A stretch of DNA of 64,000 nucleotides from Cranoglanis bouderius (GCA_023630585.1 CM042546.1:13516310-13580309), one strand, 5' to 3'. Counted from the stretch's first letter, positions 44,426 through 55,960 are shown. Made by a program: numbers and translations. The notes: generated by a model from the sequence alone, not told the origin.

Positions 44426-45182
44426 CATTAGGTGTAATTTGGCAAAAACAGTTCATTTTTATTATTTTATGCCTCTTTCCATTATGGCATTATTCTTAGT
44501 GTCCTTACTTTTGTTCATATTGTTATTTGTTATTTATGCCAGTGCTATTTTTCCCAATGAGCCAAACCTAGGCCAGGATCTTTAAACATGAATTCAACAG
44601 CATGTGAAATCTGGTCTGTTTCACATCTCAGTCCAAAGTGGACTTGAGCGGTCTCTGTTTGGAGGCATTGGAGGCATGGCCACGCCGACCTTGGCTCTGG
44701 TCTATTCTGGGTTGTTTTATACTGGAGGGTTTCATAATGCGAATGTATAAGGCAATATCGTGTACATATGCATTTTTTCCTTTCATATTAAAGAGCCTTT
44801 CATTATGAATCTGTCTAAACTTCATGTTACAGCACCTGTTACTGTATACGCAGTGACTTCAATGAGCTCATTCCTGTTCATCAGACACCAGATCGTGCGC
44901 TGAAATGGCGACCTCATAATGCCAGGAGACATGAGCGCCTGTCACGGGAGTCTTAAATAAATAATCAGATGTGTATTAAATGAATGAGGGCTTTAATGCA
45001 GTAATAAATGCAGCTCACAGCTCAAAAGTCAGGATAATTGCTTTGGACGTCAATGCAGATTCAGGCTTAGTCAACAACGCAACATCGCCGAGCGCCTGTA
45101 GTCCTATTCAAAGATCCTGACATGCAGCCAGACCAACTAAAACAAGATTATTCACACTGGGCAAGCATACTCACACTCAGCC
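44426..45182. other. single-copy non-coding sequence
   Basis: Unique sequence. Positions 44820-45130 hold several CpGs and ATTAAATGAATGAGGGCTTT. No exon is recognised. Confidence 0.35.
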
Positions 45183-45471
45183 GTGTGTGTGTGTGTTTAT
45201 GTGTGTGTATGTGTGTCCAGAACTAAAGCCTTGCACATGTCGAATGAAAATAAAATCACAGTGTTTAGCACAGAAATGTACTTCCATGTACAATCAAACC
45301 ACTCAAATCAACCATCTACTGTAAACGAACTCTCTCTCTCCCTCTGTCTCTCTCTCTCTCTGTCACTCTGTGTCTCTCTCTCACTGTTGCACTCTCTCTC
45401 TCAGACACAGTTCCAAGTTGTTCTGTGGTCGGCTGTTCTGCCAACCCAAATTTGACCTGCCAAGGAGAGAG

Positions 45472-45568
<97 letters not shown>

Positions 45569-45700
45569 CATTCATGAGTCAACGTGATTATGCTGGTGGT
45601 TCTAGAATAGGAAAGGGTTCTCACTCACTCTTGCTTGAAGCAGTGAATGGCTACTCATGCTACTGTGATGGTGAGTGCAGTGTAAGCAGGGCAGTGTTAG

Positions 45701-45796
<96 letters not shown>

Positions 45797-45800
45797 CCGT
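45183..45800 (+). repeat. compound microsatellite cluster
   Basis: In order: (TG)n about 45183-45217, interrupted (CT)n 45330-45403, (CT)n 45472-45510, (AC)n 45511-45563, (TG)n 45706-45780, (GA)n 45781-45796, separated by short unique pieces. The several long frames across it are repeat artefacts. Confidence 0.9.
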
Positions 45801-45949
45801 TTGTGAGGTGTGAGCACACGCTCACCAGTTAGGGTTTATGATTTAAAGAGTGTTGACATTGTTTAGAGTTTGGTGCACATCAATGTTGAAAATTGATTCT
45901 TTCGGTCTAACAGGTTTTTATATAAATAATATAAACAAATAGCTACCTT

Positions 45950-46170
45950 TTAATATTATGGAACGTCCAAGAGTTAGTTCCAGTTATCACTTATGTTATA
46001 TCAGCTGAAAACACACCCCTTTCCTCATGTTCATTTTAAGTTAATAACACAGAAAAATGCAGCTTGTTACCATGGAAACTGCATCATTCGTTGTGTTGAA
46101 GACTTTCCTGTGGTGGAAAACTTCATAGCTAGTTTAGTTGTAGTTTTACCTCTGACTGTTGAGACTTCCA
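45950..46170 (+). repeat. family R element, body fragment
   Basis: ATTATGGAACGTCC-type block, GTTAGTTCCAGTTATCACTT, GCAGCTTGTTACCATGGAAA, GAAGACTTTCCTGTGGTGGA and ACCTCTGACTGTTGAGAC. Both ends are missing. Confidence 0.6.
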
Positions 46171-46284
46171 AAAAATCTCAAAGCATCGTAGCACTGATAC
46201 ATTTTTCTTTGTTAAATAACACCAAACAGAATGTAGACTTCAACATTGCTGTAAGAAAACTGGCATTAGGGCAGAGTGGAGACT

Positions 46285-46370
46285 GATAAAGACCAGTGGC
46301 AGTTTGACAGCACTGGGATTTGAACTCCTAACCGTGTGTACACTAGGCCTCTGAGCCATCACAGTGTGCT
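46285..46370 (-). repeat. tRNA-derived SINE fragment
   Basis: On the minus strand GATGGCTCAGAGGCCTAGTG (A-box-like) is followed by AGGAGTTCAAATCCCAGTGC (B box) and CAAACTGCCACTGG. It is the same head type as at 8.2 kb, more decayed. Confidence 0.65.
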
Positions 46371-48059
46371 CAATATTCATCCGTAAAATCTTTCTTTAGG
46401 GTCATGTTTGAGCAAATAAATATTGTGACATCCAGTTTCGCAATTCAGAAAGAAAATCCACCAAACACAAGCAAAACACAGAATGGATAGCTGAGTCAGC
46501 AGCTACAAAAGCTGTAGCTGAAGATGTCTGCACGGGGACCAGGCACTAGCACCGCGAAAAGATCACACAGAATTGCAGTTGTAGCATAAACGGTAGATGG
46601 TGTTTGGTAGTGTCTGGATGTTTAAGGCTTTTATCTACCTAAAAGAAAGTACTAAAGTATGCACACCTGTGAAATGAGTCATGGTGCACTAACAGATAAT
46701 TCACTTAGTGAGTGACGCGCTTAATAAAGAAAAAAACTCTTGCAGGCCAAAACCGTGAGCACTCGCTGAGTGAGCTGTAACTCTCAAGTGTGGACGATCT
46801 TTCATCCTCCGCTTTCTTTCCTTCCCCTTTTCCTATCTGTGGATTCATCTCGGTCGAGTGTGCCGCCCCCGGGGCGAGGCTTAACTCCGTCTCTGACAGA
46901 CGAAAGGCCTCTTCCTCCCCCCCCTGGACCTTTTCCACCTCATCACACACCTCCTACAACAGGGCAAATTAGGGCCAGTTTAGCAGATCTTACAACACCA
47001 CTAAACACCGCCCCAGATCACAAACTGATGGCTGGACCTGACTCGTCTCACACACACCTAGTGCTTATCTTTGCCTTTGGCCAAAACCTGCTCCTTCACT
47101 CCCTTTCAATCACACTGTGGTGCCCGGAGAAAATATATAACTGCGTTATTTAGTGCTATTCCAGAGATAGTATCAACTCAGGGAGTTTCCCCCGTCAGGA
47201 ACTACGGCTTGTGGCTTTCAAGAGAAGCACCCGCTAGGTCAGAAGATCCCTTTAATTGCCCCGTTGGCGCTTTTATCTGCAGTTTATATGAGGCTCGGAT
47301 TTGTTTGAGGTGCCTTCTTCATCTTCCACACACACACAACGGATTCACCGTCCTTCCACTTTAACCAAAGAGGCATCTTAAAACGCGAAGCCAAATGGCT
47401 TTAAAATGTGCCAGATATACGTGTGACACGAGCTTTAATAGACCCGTCCTTTCAGCCCCGCTGAGCTCGCTTTGACAGCACCACTGCAGGAGGGTGTGGA
47501 TTTTCATTTCGTCCTCTCTAAAGACTTTATTACGCCGTTTAATTGGCAGCCGATGGCACCGATCAACCTTTCTGGCTAAAATGTCAAGCCCCTTCGGTGG
47601 GGTGAGAACCATCATTTGTCTCCCTCGTCGACTTCCTTTTGCATTTTCTTTTTCGTAACCTCAGAGCACTCTGGATTTCTGAGCATGCTCTGTGGAGCGT
47701 GTCTAATAAAACAGCAAGGTTTGTTTAACCTGCACTAAGGCCAAGAAAAGAGACGTGTGAACACAATTTTTTATTTTTGAGAGGCTGATTAAAAAAGTGT
47801 GAAACCACAGAACGATGGTTTGGCACGTGGCCAAGCTCACAAACAACTCACATGCAAAACATATACTTGTGTAATACTTGTTCTTGTGTTTTTATTCACA
47901 GTTTTGGCCTAGAATGCACTGAACAGTCACTTGAATTTGCTATTGCTTTTTTTTTTTGTCTTTTTTTCAGGAAAATGTATTAATTGCTGCATAGTATGTC
48001 CCTTACAGAAAAAGTAACACAAAAGTCACATGAAATTTGCACATGTGGTTATTAGACAC
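46371..48059. other. single-copy region with regulatory-looking islands
   Basis: Positions 47190-47620 are CpG-bearing unique sequence (CCCTTTAATTGCCCCG, CCGTTTAATTGGCAGCC, GAGCTTTAATAGACCC). Frames such as 46770-47153 are proline-rich chance frames without family resemblance. Confidence 0.4.
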
Positions 48060-48690
48060 TTCCTATGCATGTTTCTATTTTTCCATCTGTTTAATTTCAT
48101 GGGCAGTTCTTTGTAGATGATTAATTTTTCACATTATTGAATCATTTGAATCATTTTCACATTAGGATTTTTTTTTTACTCAGATTCATTAATTTCCACA
48201 TGACGTTTTTCCTCTCATGATTCATTTTTCACACGATTTTATGCACAATTAATTTTTCAGTTGTGATTTTTACACATGAATTTTTCCACATGATTTTTAT
48301 AAATGTGTTTATTTTCCACATGTAATTGGGTTTTTTTTACACTTCATTAATTTTTCGTTTTTTGTTTTTTTTTTACGTGATCCTTTTTTTTCCATGATAC
48401 ATTTATACACAATTAATAGATATTCATGTGGCTTACAAGTGATTAATTTTTCTTGTCTGATTTGTTTAACACTTTTTTTTCTCATTATTCTTTAATTTTC
48501 ATGATTATTATTATTTTATTTGTTTTATTTGTTTTTTTTCATTTGTCTTTTATTTTACATGGGTTTTTCCCCTTTCTTTAACACGATCAATTGGTCACAC
48601 ATGTTTATTTGTACTTATTTCAGGGATTAGCATGTTGAAACAGGGCACTTTCACATGTGTTTCATGTAATCACATGTTACATAATCATGT
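48060..48690 (+). repeat. degenerate T-rich minisatellite
   Basis: Repeated variants of TTTTTCACATGATT and GATTAATTTTTC at irregular spacing of roughly 20-30 bp, with runs of T. The words CACATG, ACACGA and CATGAT recur. The array looks old, since hardly two units are identical. Confidence 0.65.
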
Positions 48691-50084
48691 GAAATGTGTG
48701 ATTTTTCAGTAAGAGGTAGCGATATTACACTTACAGAGAATTAGATGTATATCTTAAGCAGTCAGTTCTTTAGGCTTGACCTCGAGGAGAATCTCCACCT
48801 GTCAGTGCAAAAAAAAATGTCGAAATGTCCCAGATTTATAGTTCGTGTTTGAGTGAAGTTTTGCAGTGGTAAGAAAAGGAATTATTTCCTTCCGCCCGAG
48901 GAGACGTTTGAACATCTTTTGAAGTAGACTTTCAGCACGCTTAAATTGCCTCGTCGCATAAAAAGGCCAGATGCGTTTCAGATAGCGGACGTGAACTGTG
49001 AATTTCACACTGAACTTTTACAAGTGCCCGGCAGCATTGTACATGCTCCTCTTGTTTTTTTGTTTTGTTTTGTATTTTTAACAGCTTTTCAGCCTAAATA
49101 CACAGCACTCAAGCAATGAGAAGAATTCGCACAACTTGTGTAGCTTAGCCAAACCAATAATTTATGTGAGACAAGATTTGGGTTTTCTACTATTTTCCAA
49201 AAACATGTTTTCCCTGAATTAAATAAATAGATCGGAACACAAACCTCTTAATTCAAACCATTCCCATAAAGCCACTTATATTAAACTGCGTAACCTGGAC
49301 TACTTTTATAAATGGCAAAAAGGCTTTTAGCACACAACGTAAACAAACGCTCTAATTCTAGATAATAGTTCACCATGGGTGATGTTCAGGGAGCAGCAAT
49401 GGCCAGTCTCAGTGGCTTCATTATCACTTTAATTTGTATTAGTGAGGCTGATCCTCTCAGGAATAATTATGTATCTAGTGTGTGCTCTCCTAATGAGGTT
49501 AAACTTAAGTCTTTACCAAGAACAAGGGCCCAACCTAAGAAGTTGTGAAAAAGCAGGAGAGCAGATTTTGCTACTGTGCTCTGTTTTTTTTTTTTTTTTT
49601 TTTTTTTTTTCATCCTTTTCCTTTTAATTGATGTTTGTTCTCTGTGGCTTGTACTGGCAAACACACCTGGTCTCGCTTTACGCTCTGAGATCTGCATCAA
49701 TAAGGAAGAGATTAAGAATATTTATCCATTAATCATTGCATGGAATTGTTAATTAGGTCATATTAAAGTAGCACAATGCTTTCATAAGACGCACATCATT
49801 TATCTTGCATCTGATAGAGGGGTTTATCTCAAAATGGGTTCGGTAGCGCATTTGGTCTTGGACTGTCAATAATACTGACGTTTCTATATCATATACACAG
49901 AGCTTTATTTAGTCAAGAAACAAGGAAATGATGTAAAACTTTAGCAGTGTGGACATTGGAATATTGACTGTTTGCCTTAAAAATCTCCACCTTGTTTATC
50001 AACCAAACCGCAACTTGTATGCACAGACAACATTAGTCTACTGCTTATACTGTGTAATTGTTTGCTCATATGGTAGAGTATTCT
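48691..50084. other. single-copy non-coding sequence
   Basis: The block 49370-49560 is unique with CTTTAATTTGTATTAGTGAG and CCTAATGAGG motifs. T-run at 49584-49610. No exon is recognised. Confidence 0.38.
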
Positions 50085-50560
50085 TGCATTCATGGAAGGA
50101 GTCTCCAGTGTCAGCACTTGGTAACGGTCAGAGCTGTAACTTTGCATTTTTCTTCACAGGGAAGTCTTCAGGACAGAGGAGTGTGTGGTTCCTCGTCAAT
50201 AAGACAACATGGTGGGGTTTTTTGTCTAAATAACTTCAAGAGGTTAAAAAAAAAAAAAAGGGAGAGGCAGGTCAGAGAATGGCTGTTTACAGTTGCTATA
50301 ACGTGAAAGAACCAGAAACTCGCAGACGTTCACATTAAATGCAACAGAAAATGTATAAATAATATGGTGTTTTTAATAAATAAAAATTTGTAAGAATTGG
50401 AGAGGGAGTGGAATAAAGCACTGGAATGTGCTGTTATTGGAAAATTCTGAACTTTAAGGTGGTAACAATAACTGTGCTTTATTTGATCCACATCATCTCA
50501 CCCTGTTGTTGATTGTTTTCTTATAACTGCACACCTCCACATGTTCTATTCCTATCATAA
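50085..50560 (-). repeat. family R element, body and palindromic end
   Basis: GGAAGGAGTCTCCAGTGTCA, CAGGGAAGTCTTCAGGACAG, AATAACTTCAAGAGG, TTCACATTAAATGCAACAG, then the palindrome: GAATGTGCTGTTATTGGAAA, loop AAGGTGGTAACAATAACTGT, outer arm GTTGATTGTTTTCTTATAAC and ATGTTCTATTCCTATCATA. The TTATACC end is missing. Confidence 0.72.
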
Positions 50561-51794
50561 AGTATATGATGTCATTCTTATCATGGAATGGGCAGATAGG
50601 AGCTCTGCACAACTTGCATAGTTTCCATATAGAAAGGCAAGGATTATGTCTGTCAACGCAAGCATCTGCCTTGTACATGAATTTTGCTTGGCTAAAAAAA
50701 TTATATATTTTGGCTCTGAATGTAGATATCAGTAGTCTAACACTAGCTTCTGCTGCAAAACGCAGCTTAACATCCAAGAACACATCAACCTGAAAGATAC
50801 AATCATGGAACCTTCATATCTGATCAGTAGTCTCCTCTCATCTCTCACCAAGCTAACAGGTTAAGTCTCCACAGAGCTACTCCAGCGCTGAATGTTACTA
50901 AGATTTTATATGGTGCTTCATTATCATGGGTATCAGAAAAAAATCCGAGGAGGATCTATATCAAAATACACACTTTCAAAGACTCTTTGCACCTGCAGTG
51001 AATAACAGGCTCTTAGTCTTATGTGTGCAATAGATATAAATTAACCAGGAACAAAAGCATATTAGAAGGAGCTCTAAAGATGCTGAAGGCCTCCAGTGAA
51101 CCGAGAAACTGAACCAAAAAAAGAAGCCCGCTACCTCATCCAACTCTTCCTCCCTCATTAAATGCACGCTTTTGTTTTCTTTCCTCTCTGCGGTTCAGAA
51201 AGAGCACCACCTTATCAGCGATGGGGAGGGGATTTATTAGTGCGAAAAAAGATAATTGCTACCCATAGGGCCATGGGAGCCTGATTTACAGCCACTACTA
51301 TTTAGGATTCCTTCAAGCAGGCAGTCCAAGGCACTTTATCTCCCCCATGGCGGTGGCGCTGAGAGGCGCAGGGTCGAGGCTGGATGTTGAGGGATGAGCG
51401 CCGCCCTGGATAACTGGCTCGCTCGCTCACTTGCGGCACTTTGGCATCAACTAACTCAGAAGGAGGAAGCAGTATGTCGAACATCTGTTAGGGAGCTGAC
51501 AGGCACCTGCTGGGAAACAGACAGCGTTCCAAAAATTCCATCCTCCTTTTCAGCCTTTGTTTTGGAAAGCACGCTGAGCTCAGAATGACTCATTTATTTC
51601 TTCCTGAGGAGAGGCTCGTCAGCCGAGCTTATCAAAATGTGATTTAAGGGCAGGGTACAGCGAGAAGACACATTTTGCATGTTTTTTTAGAACCTATAGA
51701 ACCACATGTATCAAAGGTCATGTATCAAAGAAAAGCACATTTCTTAAGAGGTTCCAGAAACTTCTGAGGAATTGAAGAGATCCAGAAATGTGTG
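50561..51794. other. single-copy region with regulatory-looking islands
   Basis: Positions 51100-51640 are CpG-bearing unique sequence (GGCACTTTATCTCCCCCATG and TGGATAACTGGCTCG). The frames here have no recognised family. Confidence 0.38.
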
Positions 51795-51796
51795 TT

Positions 51797-52631
51797 ATCA
51801 GCCATAACATTAAAACCACCTGCCTAATATTGTGTAGGTCCCCCTTGTGCTGTCAAAACAGCTCTGACCTGTCGAGGCATGGACTACACAAGACCTCTAA
51901 AGGTGTGCAGTGGTATCTGGCACCAAGACATTAGCAGCAGATCCTTTAAGTTGCGAGGTGGGGCCTCTATGGTTTGGACTTGTTTGTCCAGCACATCCCA
52001 CAGATGCTCGATCGGACTGAGATCTGGGGAATTTGGAGGCCAAATCAACACCTTGTCAACTCTGTCATGTTCCTCAAACCATTCCTGAACAATTTCTGCA
52101 GTGTGGCAGGGTGCATTTTCCTGCTGAATGAGGCCACTAGGGAATACTGTTTGCTTGAAGGGGTGTACTTGGTCTGCAACAATGTTTAGGAAGGTGTTAC
52201 GTGACAAAGTAACATCCACATGAAGGCCTGAAAGCATGGTTTCCCAGCAGAACATTGCCCAGAGCATCACACTGCGTTCACTGGCTTGCCTTCTTCCCAT
52301 AGTGCATCCTGGTGCCATCTCTTTCCCGATAAATGACGCACACGCACCCAGCCGTCCACATGATGTAAAAGAAAACGTGATTCATCAGACCAGGCCACCT
52401 TCTTCCATTGCTCCATGGTCCAGTTCTGATGCTCACATGCCCATTATAGGTGCTTTCGGCAGTTTACAGGGGTCAGCAGGGATACCCTGACTGGTCTGTG
52501 GGATCGGAATAGACGGCTGGCCTTCGCTTCCCACCCGTATCAGTGAGCCTCGGGTGCCCATGACCCTGTCGCTGTTATATAATCAATGTTATTCACTTCA
52601 CTGGTCAGTGGTTTTAATGTTGTAGCTAATT
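51797..52631 (-). mobile_element. Tc1/mariner element, internally deleted
   Basis: Short terminal inverted repeats: TATCAGCCATAACATTAAAA on the left, and GGTTTTAATGTTGTAGCTAA on the right. About 835 bp in total. The transposase C-terminal two-thirds are on the minus strand; the DNA-binding part has been deleted between about 52430 and 52600. Confidence 0.85.
51846..52420 (-). pseudogene. DD36E-type transposase, truncated and mutated
   Basis: From about 52420 the minus strand reads NWTMEQ, WSDESRFLLHHVDGWVRVRH (first catalytic Asp), then after a frameshift MAPGCTMGRRQASERSVMLW. It continues to LIQQENAPCHTAEIVQEWFE, where the second catalytic Asp is replaced by Glu, and WPPNSPDLSPIEHLWD with the final Glu. 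36 residues separate the second and third catalytic positions. This fits the DD36E group (called Incomer) rather than DD34E. One TAG interrupts the end between FRGLV and SMPRQVRAVLTAQGGPTQY. No DNA-binding domain remains. Confidence 0.85.

Positions 52632-52660
<29 letters not shown>
52632..52660 (+). repeat. (TG)n microsatellite between two Tc1 elements
   Basis: TG run ending in TATATA, between adjacent Tc1 copies. Confidence 0.85.
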
Positions 52661-52663
<3 letters not shown>

Positions 52664-52793
52664 CACACAGTGGGTATAGAACAGAATCACCCCCCTTTAA
52701 AATAATCACATTTTGTTGTTTTTCAGCCTGAAATGAAGACACAGTTTTTGTTTTATCCAGCTGTATTTACTCAGTGCAACTTGTAACATCCAA

Positions 52794-52943
52794 ACTGAGG
52801 GGTTTATCTCGCTGTTATTTTAACTGCGGTTTTAGTGTTGTGTTTTATGGTTGTGATTGTCTCTATGTGTTTTGGATATTGTACAGCACTTTGGTCAATG
52901 GTCAGTTGTGTAAAAGTGCTTAATAAATAAATAAACGAAAAGA
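52794..52943 (+). mobile_element. short retroposed insert with 9-bp target duplication
   Basis: 150 bp inserted into the left terminal repeat of the Tc1 element and flanked by AACATCCAA (52785-52793 and 52944-52952). Removing it restores collinearity with the right terminal repeat. It ends GTACAGCACTTTGGTCAATG, GTGTAAAAGTGCTTAATAAA and an AATA-rich tail, as in fish LINE or SINE 3' ends. It is a 5'-truncated retrotransposition product younger than the Tc1 element. Confidence 0.85.
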
Positions 52944-53020
52944 AACATCCAAGTGAAAGATATAACACCAACATGTCAGAAAAAAAATTAAAAAACAGAA
53001 TCACTGAGTTGGAAAAAGGA

Positions 53021-53802
53021 TCACCCCCATGCTTTAATTTGCCTTACTTTTTTAATTACAGCCTTTAAACTGTTGGGATATGTCTCTACTAACTTTTCAC
53101 ATCTAGACTTTGCAATATTTGCCCACTCTTCTTTGCAGATCTGCTCAAGTTCAGTTAAATTTGATGGTGACCGTTTGTGGACTGCAGTCTTCAAGTCATT
53201 CCCCAGATTTTCATTGGGGTTTAAGTCTGGGCTCTGACTAGGCCATGCAAGGACATTCACCTTTTTCTCCTTCAACCACTGTGTGGTCAGTTTTGTGTGT
53301 GCTTTGGGTCATTGTCATGTTGGAAGGTAAACCTTCTTCCCATTGACAACTTTCTGGCAGAGGGCAGCAGATTTTCCTCAAGAATTTGACGGTATTTTGT
53401 CCCATCCATTTTCCTTCTATCCTGACATGTGCTCCAGTCCCTTTTTCTTGCAACCTTCCAATACAAGCCACATTTGTGGAGAATTTGTGATATTGTTGTC
53501 ACATGCACGCAATGACCGACCACTCTTTGTCATAAATTCCTGTAACTGCTTCAGAGTTGCTGTAGGCCTCTTGGTAGCCTCGCTGACCAGTTTCCTCCTG
53601 GCTCTTTCATCCAGTTTGGAGCGACATCCTGATCCAGGGAGGGTCTGTGTTGTACCAAATACTTTCCACTTCTTAATAATAGACTTCACTGTGCTTCTAG
53701 GCATTGATAAAGCCTTTGAAATTATTTTTTGTATCCATCTCTTGACTTGTGCCTGTTCACAACTTTATCCCGGAGATCTTTTGACAGTGCCTTGCCACCC
53801 AT
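53021..53802 (-). pseudogene. Tc1 transposase pseudogene, central part deleted
   Basis: The start MGGKALSKDLRDKVVNRHKS lies at 53802. After a frameshift the helix-turn-helix continues MPRSTVKSIIKKWKVFGTTQ. The linker is PGSGCRSKLDERARRKLVSE. The region around the first catalytic Asp is missing: KKKGLEHMSG joins directly to RRKMDGTKYRQILEENLLPS. FTFQHDNDPKHT retains the second Asp; after another frameshift, WPSQSPDLNPNENL retains the Glu. Spacing is about 34 once the frameshift is allowed for, so DD34E type. It ends with a decayed C-terminus near 53021. Not functional. Confidence 0.85.
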
Positions 53803-54187
53803 AGTTGATTGTTTGCTTCAGTTTCACTACAAAATGCTCCAGGAAAGCTCTTTTCATGCTGAGCTAATCAAAATGACCACAGCTGATCACAGTTAAAAGT
53901 CAAATGGCTTTATGTGCCATTGAGAAGGTGATTAGCTACACCTTATTGAGTTTACAAGTCATTTTTAGGAGGGGGGGTGATCCTTTTTCCAACTCAGTGA
54001 TTCTGGTTTGTTTTTTTGGGTTTTTTTTCCTGACATGTTGGTGTTATATATTTCACTTGGATGTAATATGTTGCACTGAGTAAATACAGCTGGATAAATC
54101 AAAAACTGTGTCCGTCTTCATTTTAGGCTGAAAAGCAACAAAATGTGATTATTTTAAAGGTGGGTGATTCTTGCATGTGTGTATATA

Positions 54188-55004
54188 CAAACAGAATTGA
54201 TAGAAATAATGTAATTTTTATGGCGTCATTTTAGTGTTGGTTATCCAGGTGTTGAAACACCACCTCTGGTTAGAAGGGGTGAAACTTGAACATTGGGTAA
54301 AATGCATTTAACTATGTTCTGGAAACACCAGGGCACCCCATCACTCAGAAATTAACCGCAGAAAGGTTCCAAAGGGAACGTCAGCTATTACTAATGGCAT
54401 TTTATAGTGTCATATGGTCATCACAAGACTTTGTGTATAAGGTCTCAACATGTGTGCACATGAGCACAAGGAAGGTATCCAGATGTTGAAACACTGCCCC
54501 TGGCAGTTATCCAGAGTTCATAGAACATGGTTACATGAGTAACCTAACTTGTTTTGTATAGTTTCTTCAGAAAAATTGCTCCTCTGGAGAACAAACTAAA
54601 CGTTCCTGGTTCTTTAAATTGAGTTTTGTTTATAATTATTGCTTATAAATATATAAAATGGGTTGTGATTCCATTTTTGCAAATTAAGTTTAGAAACTAT
54701 TCCTGGGTTCTTGAAAAGCTTCCTGCAGTTGATACACACCTCATTACTGTATGTGAGACAAACAATCCAATATTATCAGCCAAAATTACTAGGGAAGCCA
54801 AAGAACATAATGCCTTAAAATGAGCCTTTTCCATTTGTGGACACAGCTGTGCTCCTCTTCCTCCGACCTTTTCCCTTTCCCATGTTATGGCTGCTATTAC
54901 CTGGGCACAGGTGACATGTCTCCAGGGCTGACTACATGCTCCGGCACAGCCGGGGGCCAAACAGGATATGAAGCACAGAGATTCTGTCTGTCCGCGCTGA
55001 TCCC
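54188..55004. other. single-copy non-coding sequence
   Basis: Two similar stretches (GGTTATCCAGGTGTTGAAAC at 54238 and GGTATCCAGATGTTGAAACA at 54473) form a short imperfect direct repeat. Positions 54830-55000 are unique and slightly GC-richer. Confidence 0.35.
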
Positions 55005-55100
55005 TGAGCTTCGGCCGTGAGGTCAGCGGTTCAAATCCCAGGTGTTGTGCCCTGCAGCAGGGCACGTCCCGTCTAAACAGTGTAAATGGTTACCAGGAAT
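55005..55100 (+). repeat. tRNA-derived SINE fragment
   Basis: GAGGTCAGCGGTTCAAATCC (B box) followed by CAGGTGTTGTGCCCTG, CAGCAGGGCACG and AAACAGTGTAAATGG. The A-box half is missing or decayed. Confidence 0.5.
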
Positions 55101-55545
55101 GTCAAAATGAACCCACAGATCAAAGGGGCCCGGTCAAGCACCAGATCCATGACACATACAGTATGTGAGAGATTGGCATGGAGTTCAAGGGTGTAGCACT
55201 GACAAAATGTTCATTTTTAAATGGTAGAGTGGGCATTATATTGAACATATATTAAACATTTAAAATCTTATCTTTACTATGGGAAACTGTTAACTTTTAG
55301 AGTATTTAGTTTAGATAGAACTTTTAGAGTGTGTTAGAGCAGGAAATTACAAAACCTTGGCTATGCCATTGCAGATATTGGGGCTGTTGAGCAAAATGTC
55401 GTACTTGTACAACTACATGTATCTTACACTCAGGGCTGGTTGGGATAAATGGACTAGCAGATCTAAGTCTTCCCTCTCTTTCAATGGAAAAATGAAATTC
55501 CATTACATAAAAAAATGATTTTTTTGGCTTAAAGTGGATTATTAT
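55101..55545. other. non-coding sequence
   Basis: AT-rich unique sequence. No gene is recognised. Confidence 0.35.
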
Positions 55546-55960
55546 GCCTCTGCCACTAGATGGTGGAGGCATTGTGTTTCCGGGTTGACTGTGCGTCTGT
55601 CTGAAATTCTCGTTAACGCAGTGTCTGAAGAACGAGTGGTTGAACGTTTGTAGGATTTGTATGGAATCATCATTGTAACCAGCAGATGATCTGATTAGAT
55701 TTTGGAATTGAGACAGACAGGGTCAAGGTCACAGCAAGGTTGAATAGATTAATTCATGTTCAGGAGTTCACGGCCATATTTCTGGCTAAGAATTTTGCCA
55801 TCGGTCTGTTCTTATATCCATTAGTAGGACATTCTTGTTAGTGCAACATCTCAAAAATAAGTAGTTAACTGTAGGTTTTATCCTTGCTACCACCAGATGA
55901 ACCGATTACACTTTGGCATCGATCCGAACATGTTCAATGTATATTTTAGTAGTATTTTAG
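55546..55960 (+). repeat. dispersed repeat starting with a GCCTC...GAGGC hairpin
   Basis: Opens with the hairpin GCCTCTGCCACTAGATGGTG then GAGGC (55546-55570), then GTGTTTCCGGGTTGACTGTG, CGTCTGTCTGAAATTCTCGT, GAACGAGTGGTTGAACGTTT and, later, CCACCAGATGAACCGATTAC. I associate this order with a repeat common in teleost genomes; name and class not assigned. Confidence 0.5.

Larger units (their letters stand above)
52664..54187 (-). mobile_element. Tc1-like transposon with long terminal repeats and a nested insert
   Basis: Long terminal inverted repeats (about 220 bp once the nested insert is removed): left AGAATCACCCCCCTTTAAAA and TTTTCAGCCTGAAATGAAGA; right TCATTTTAGGCTGAAAAGCA and TGTGATTATTTTAAAGGTGG. 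An inner repeat block (GTGATCCTTTTTCCAACTCA and its complement) lies at each inner border. The outermost bases are decayed, so ends are approximate. The transposase pseudogene is on the minus strand. Confidence 0.85.

Noticed and set aside
45316..45817. Long frames rich in CV, HT and RE repeats
   Set aside because: Translations of TG, AC and CT microsatellites.
46770..47153. Proline-rich 127-codon frame
   Set aside because: Skewed base composition explains the prolines; no motif or homologue is recognised.
48060..48690. CRISPR-like regularly spaced repeats
   Set aside because: Units are degenerate and unevenly spaced, and the organism is a eukaryote.
51879..52088. Plus-strand frames across the Tc1 elements (also at 10034, 10173, 25060 and 53343)
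   Set aside because: They are shadows of minus-strand transposase sequence.
54697..55065. 122-codon minus-strand frame including PCCRAQHLGFEPLTSRPK
   Set aside because: Its start is the reversed B box of a SINE fragment, so the frame is a repeat artefact.
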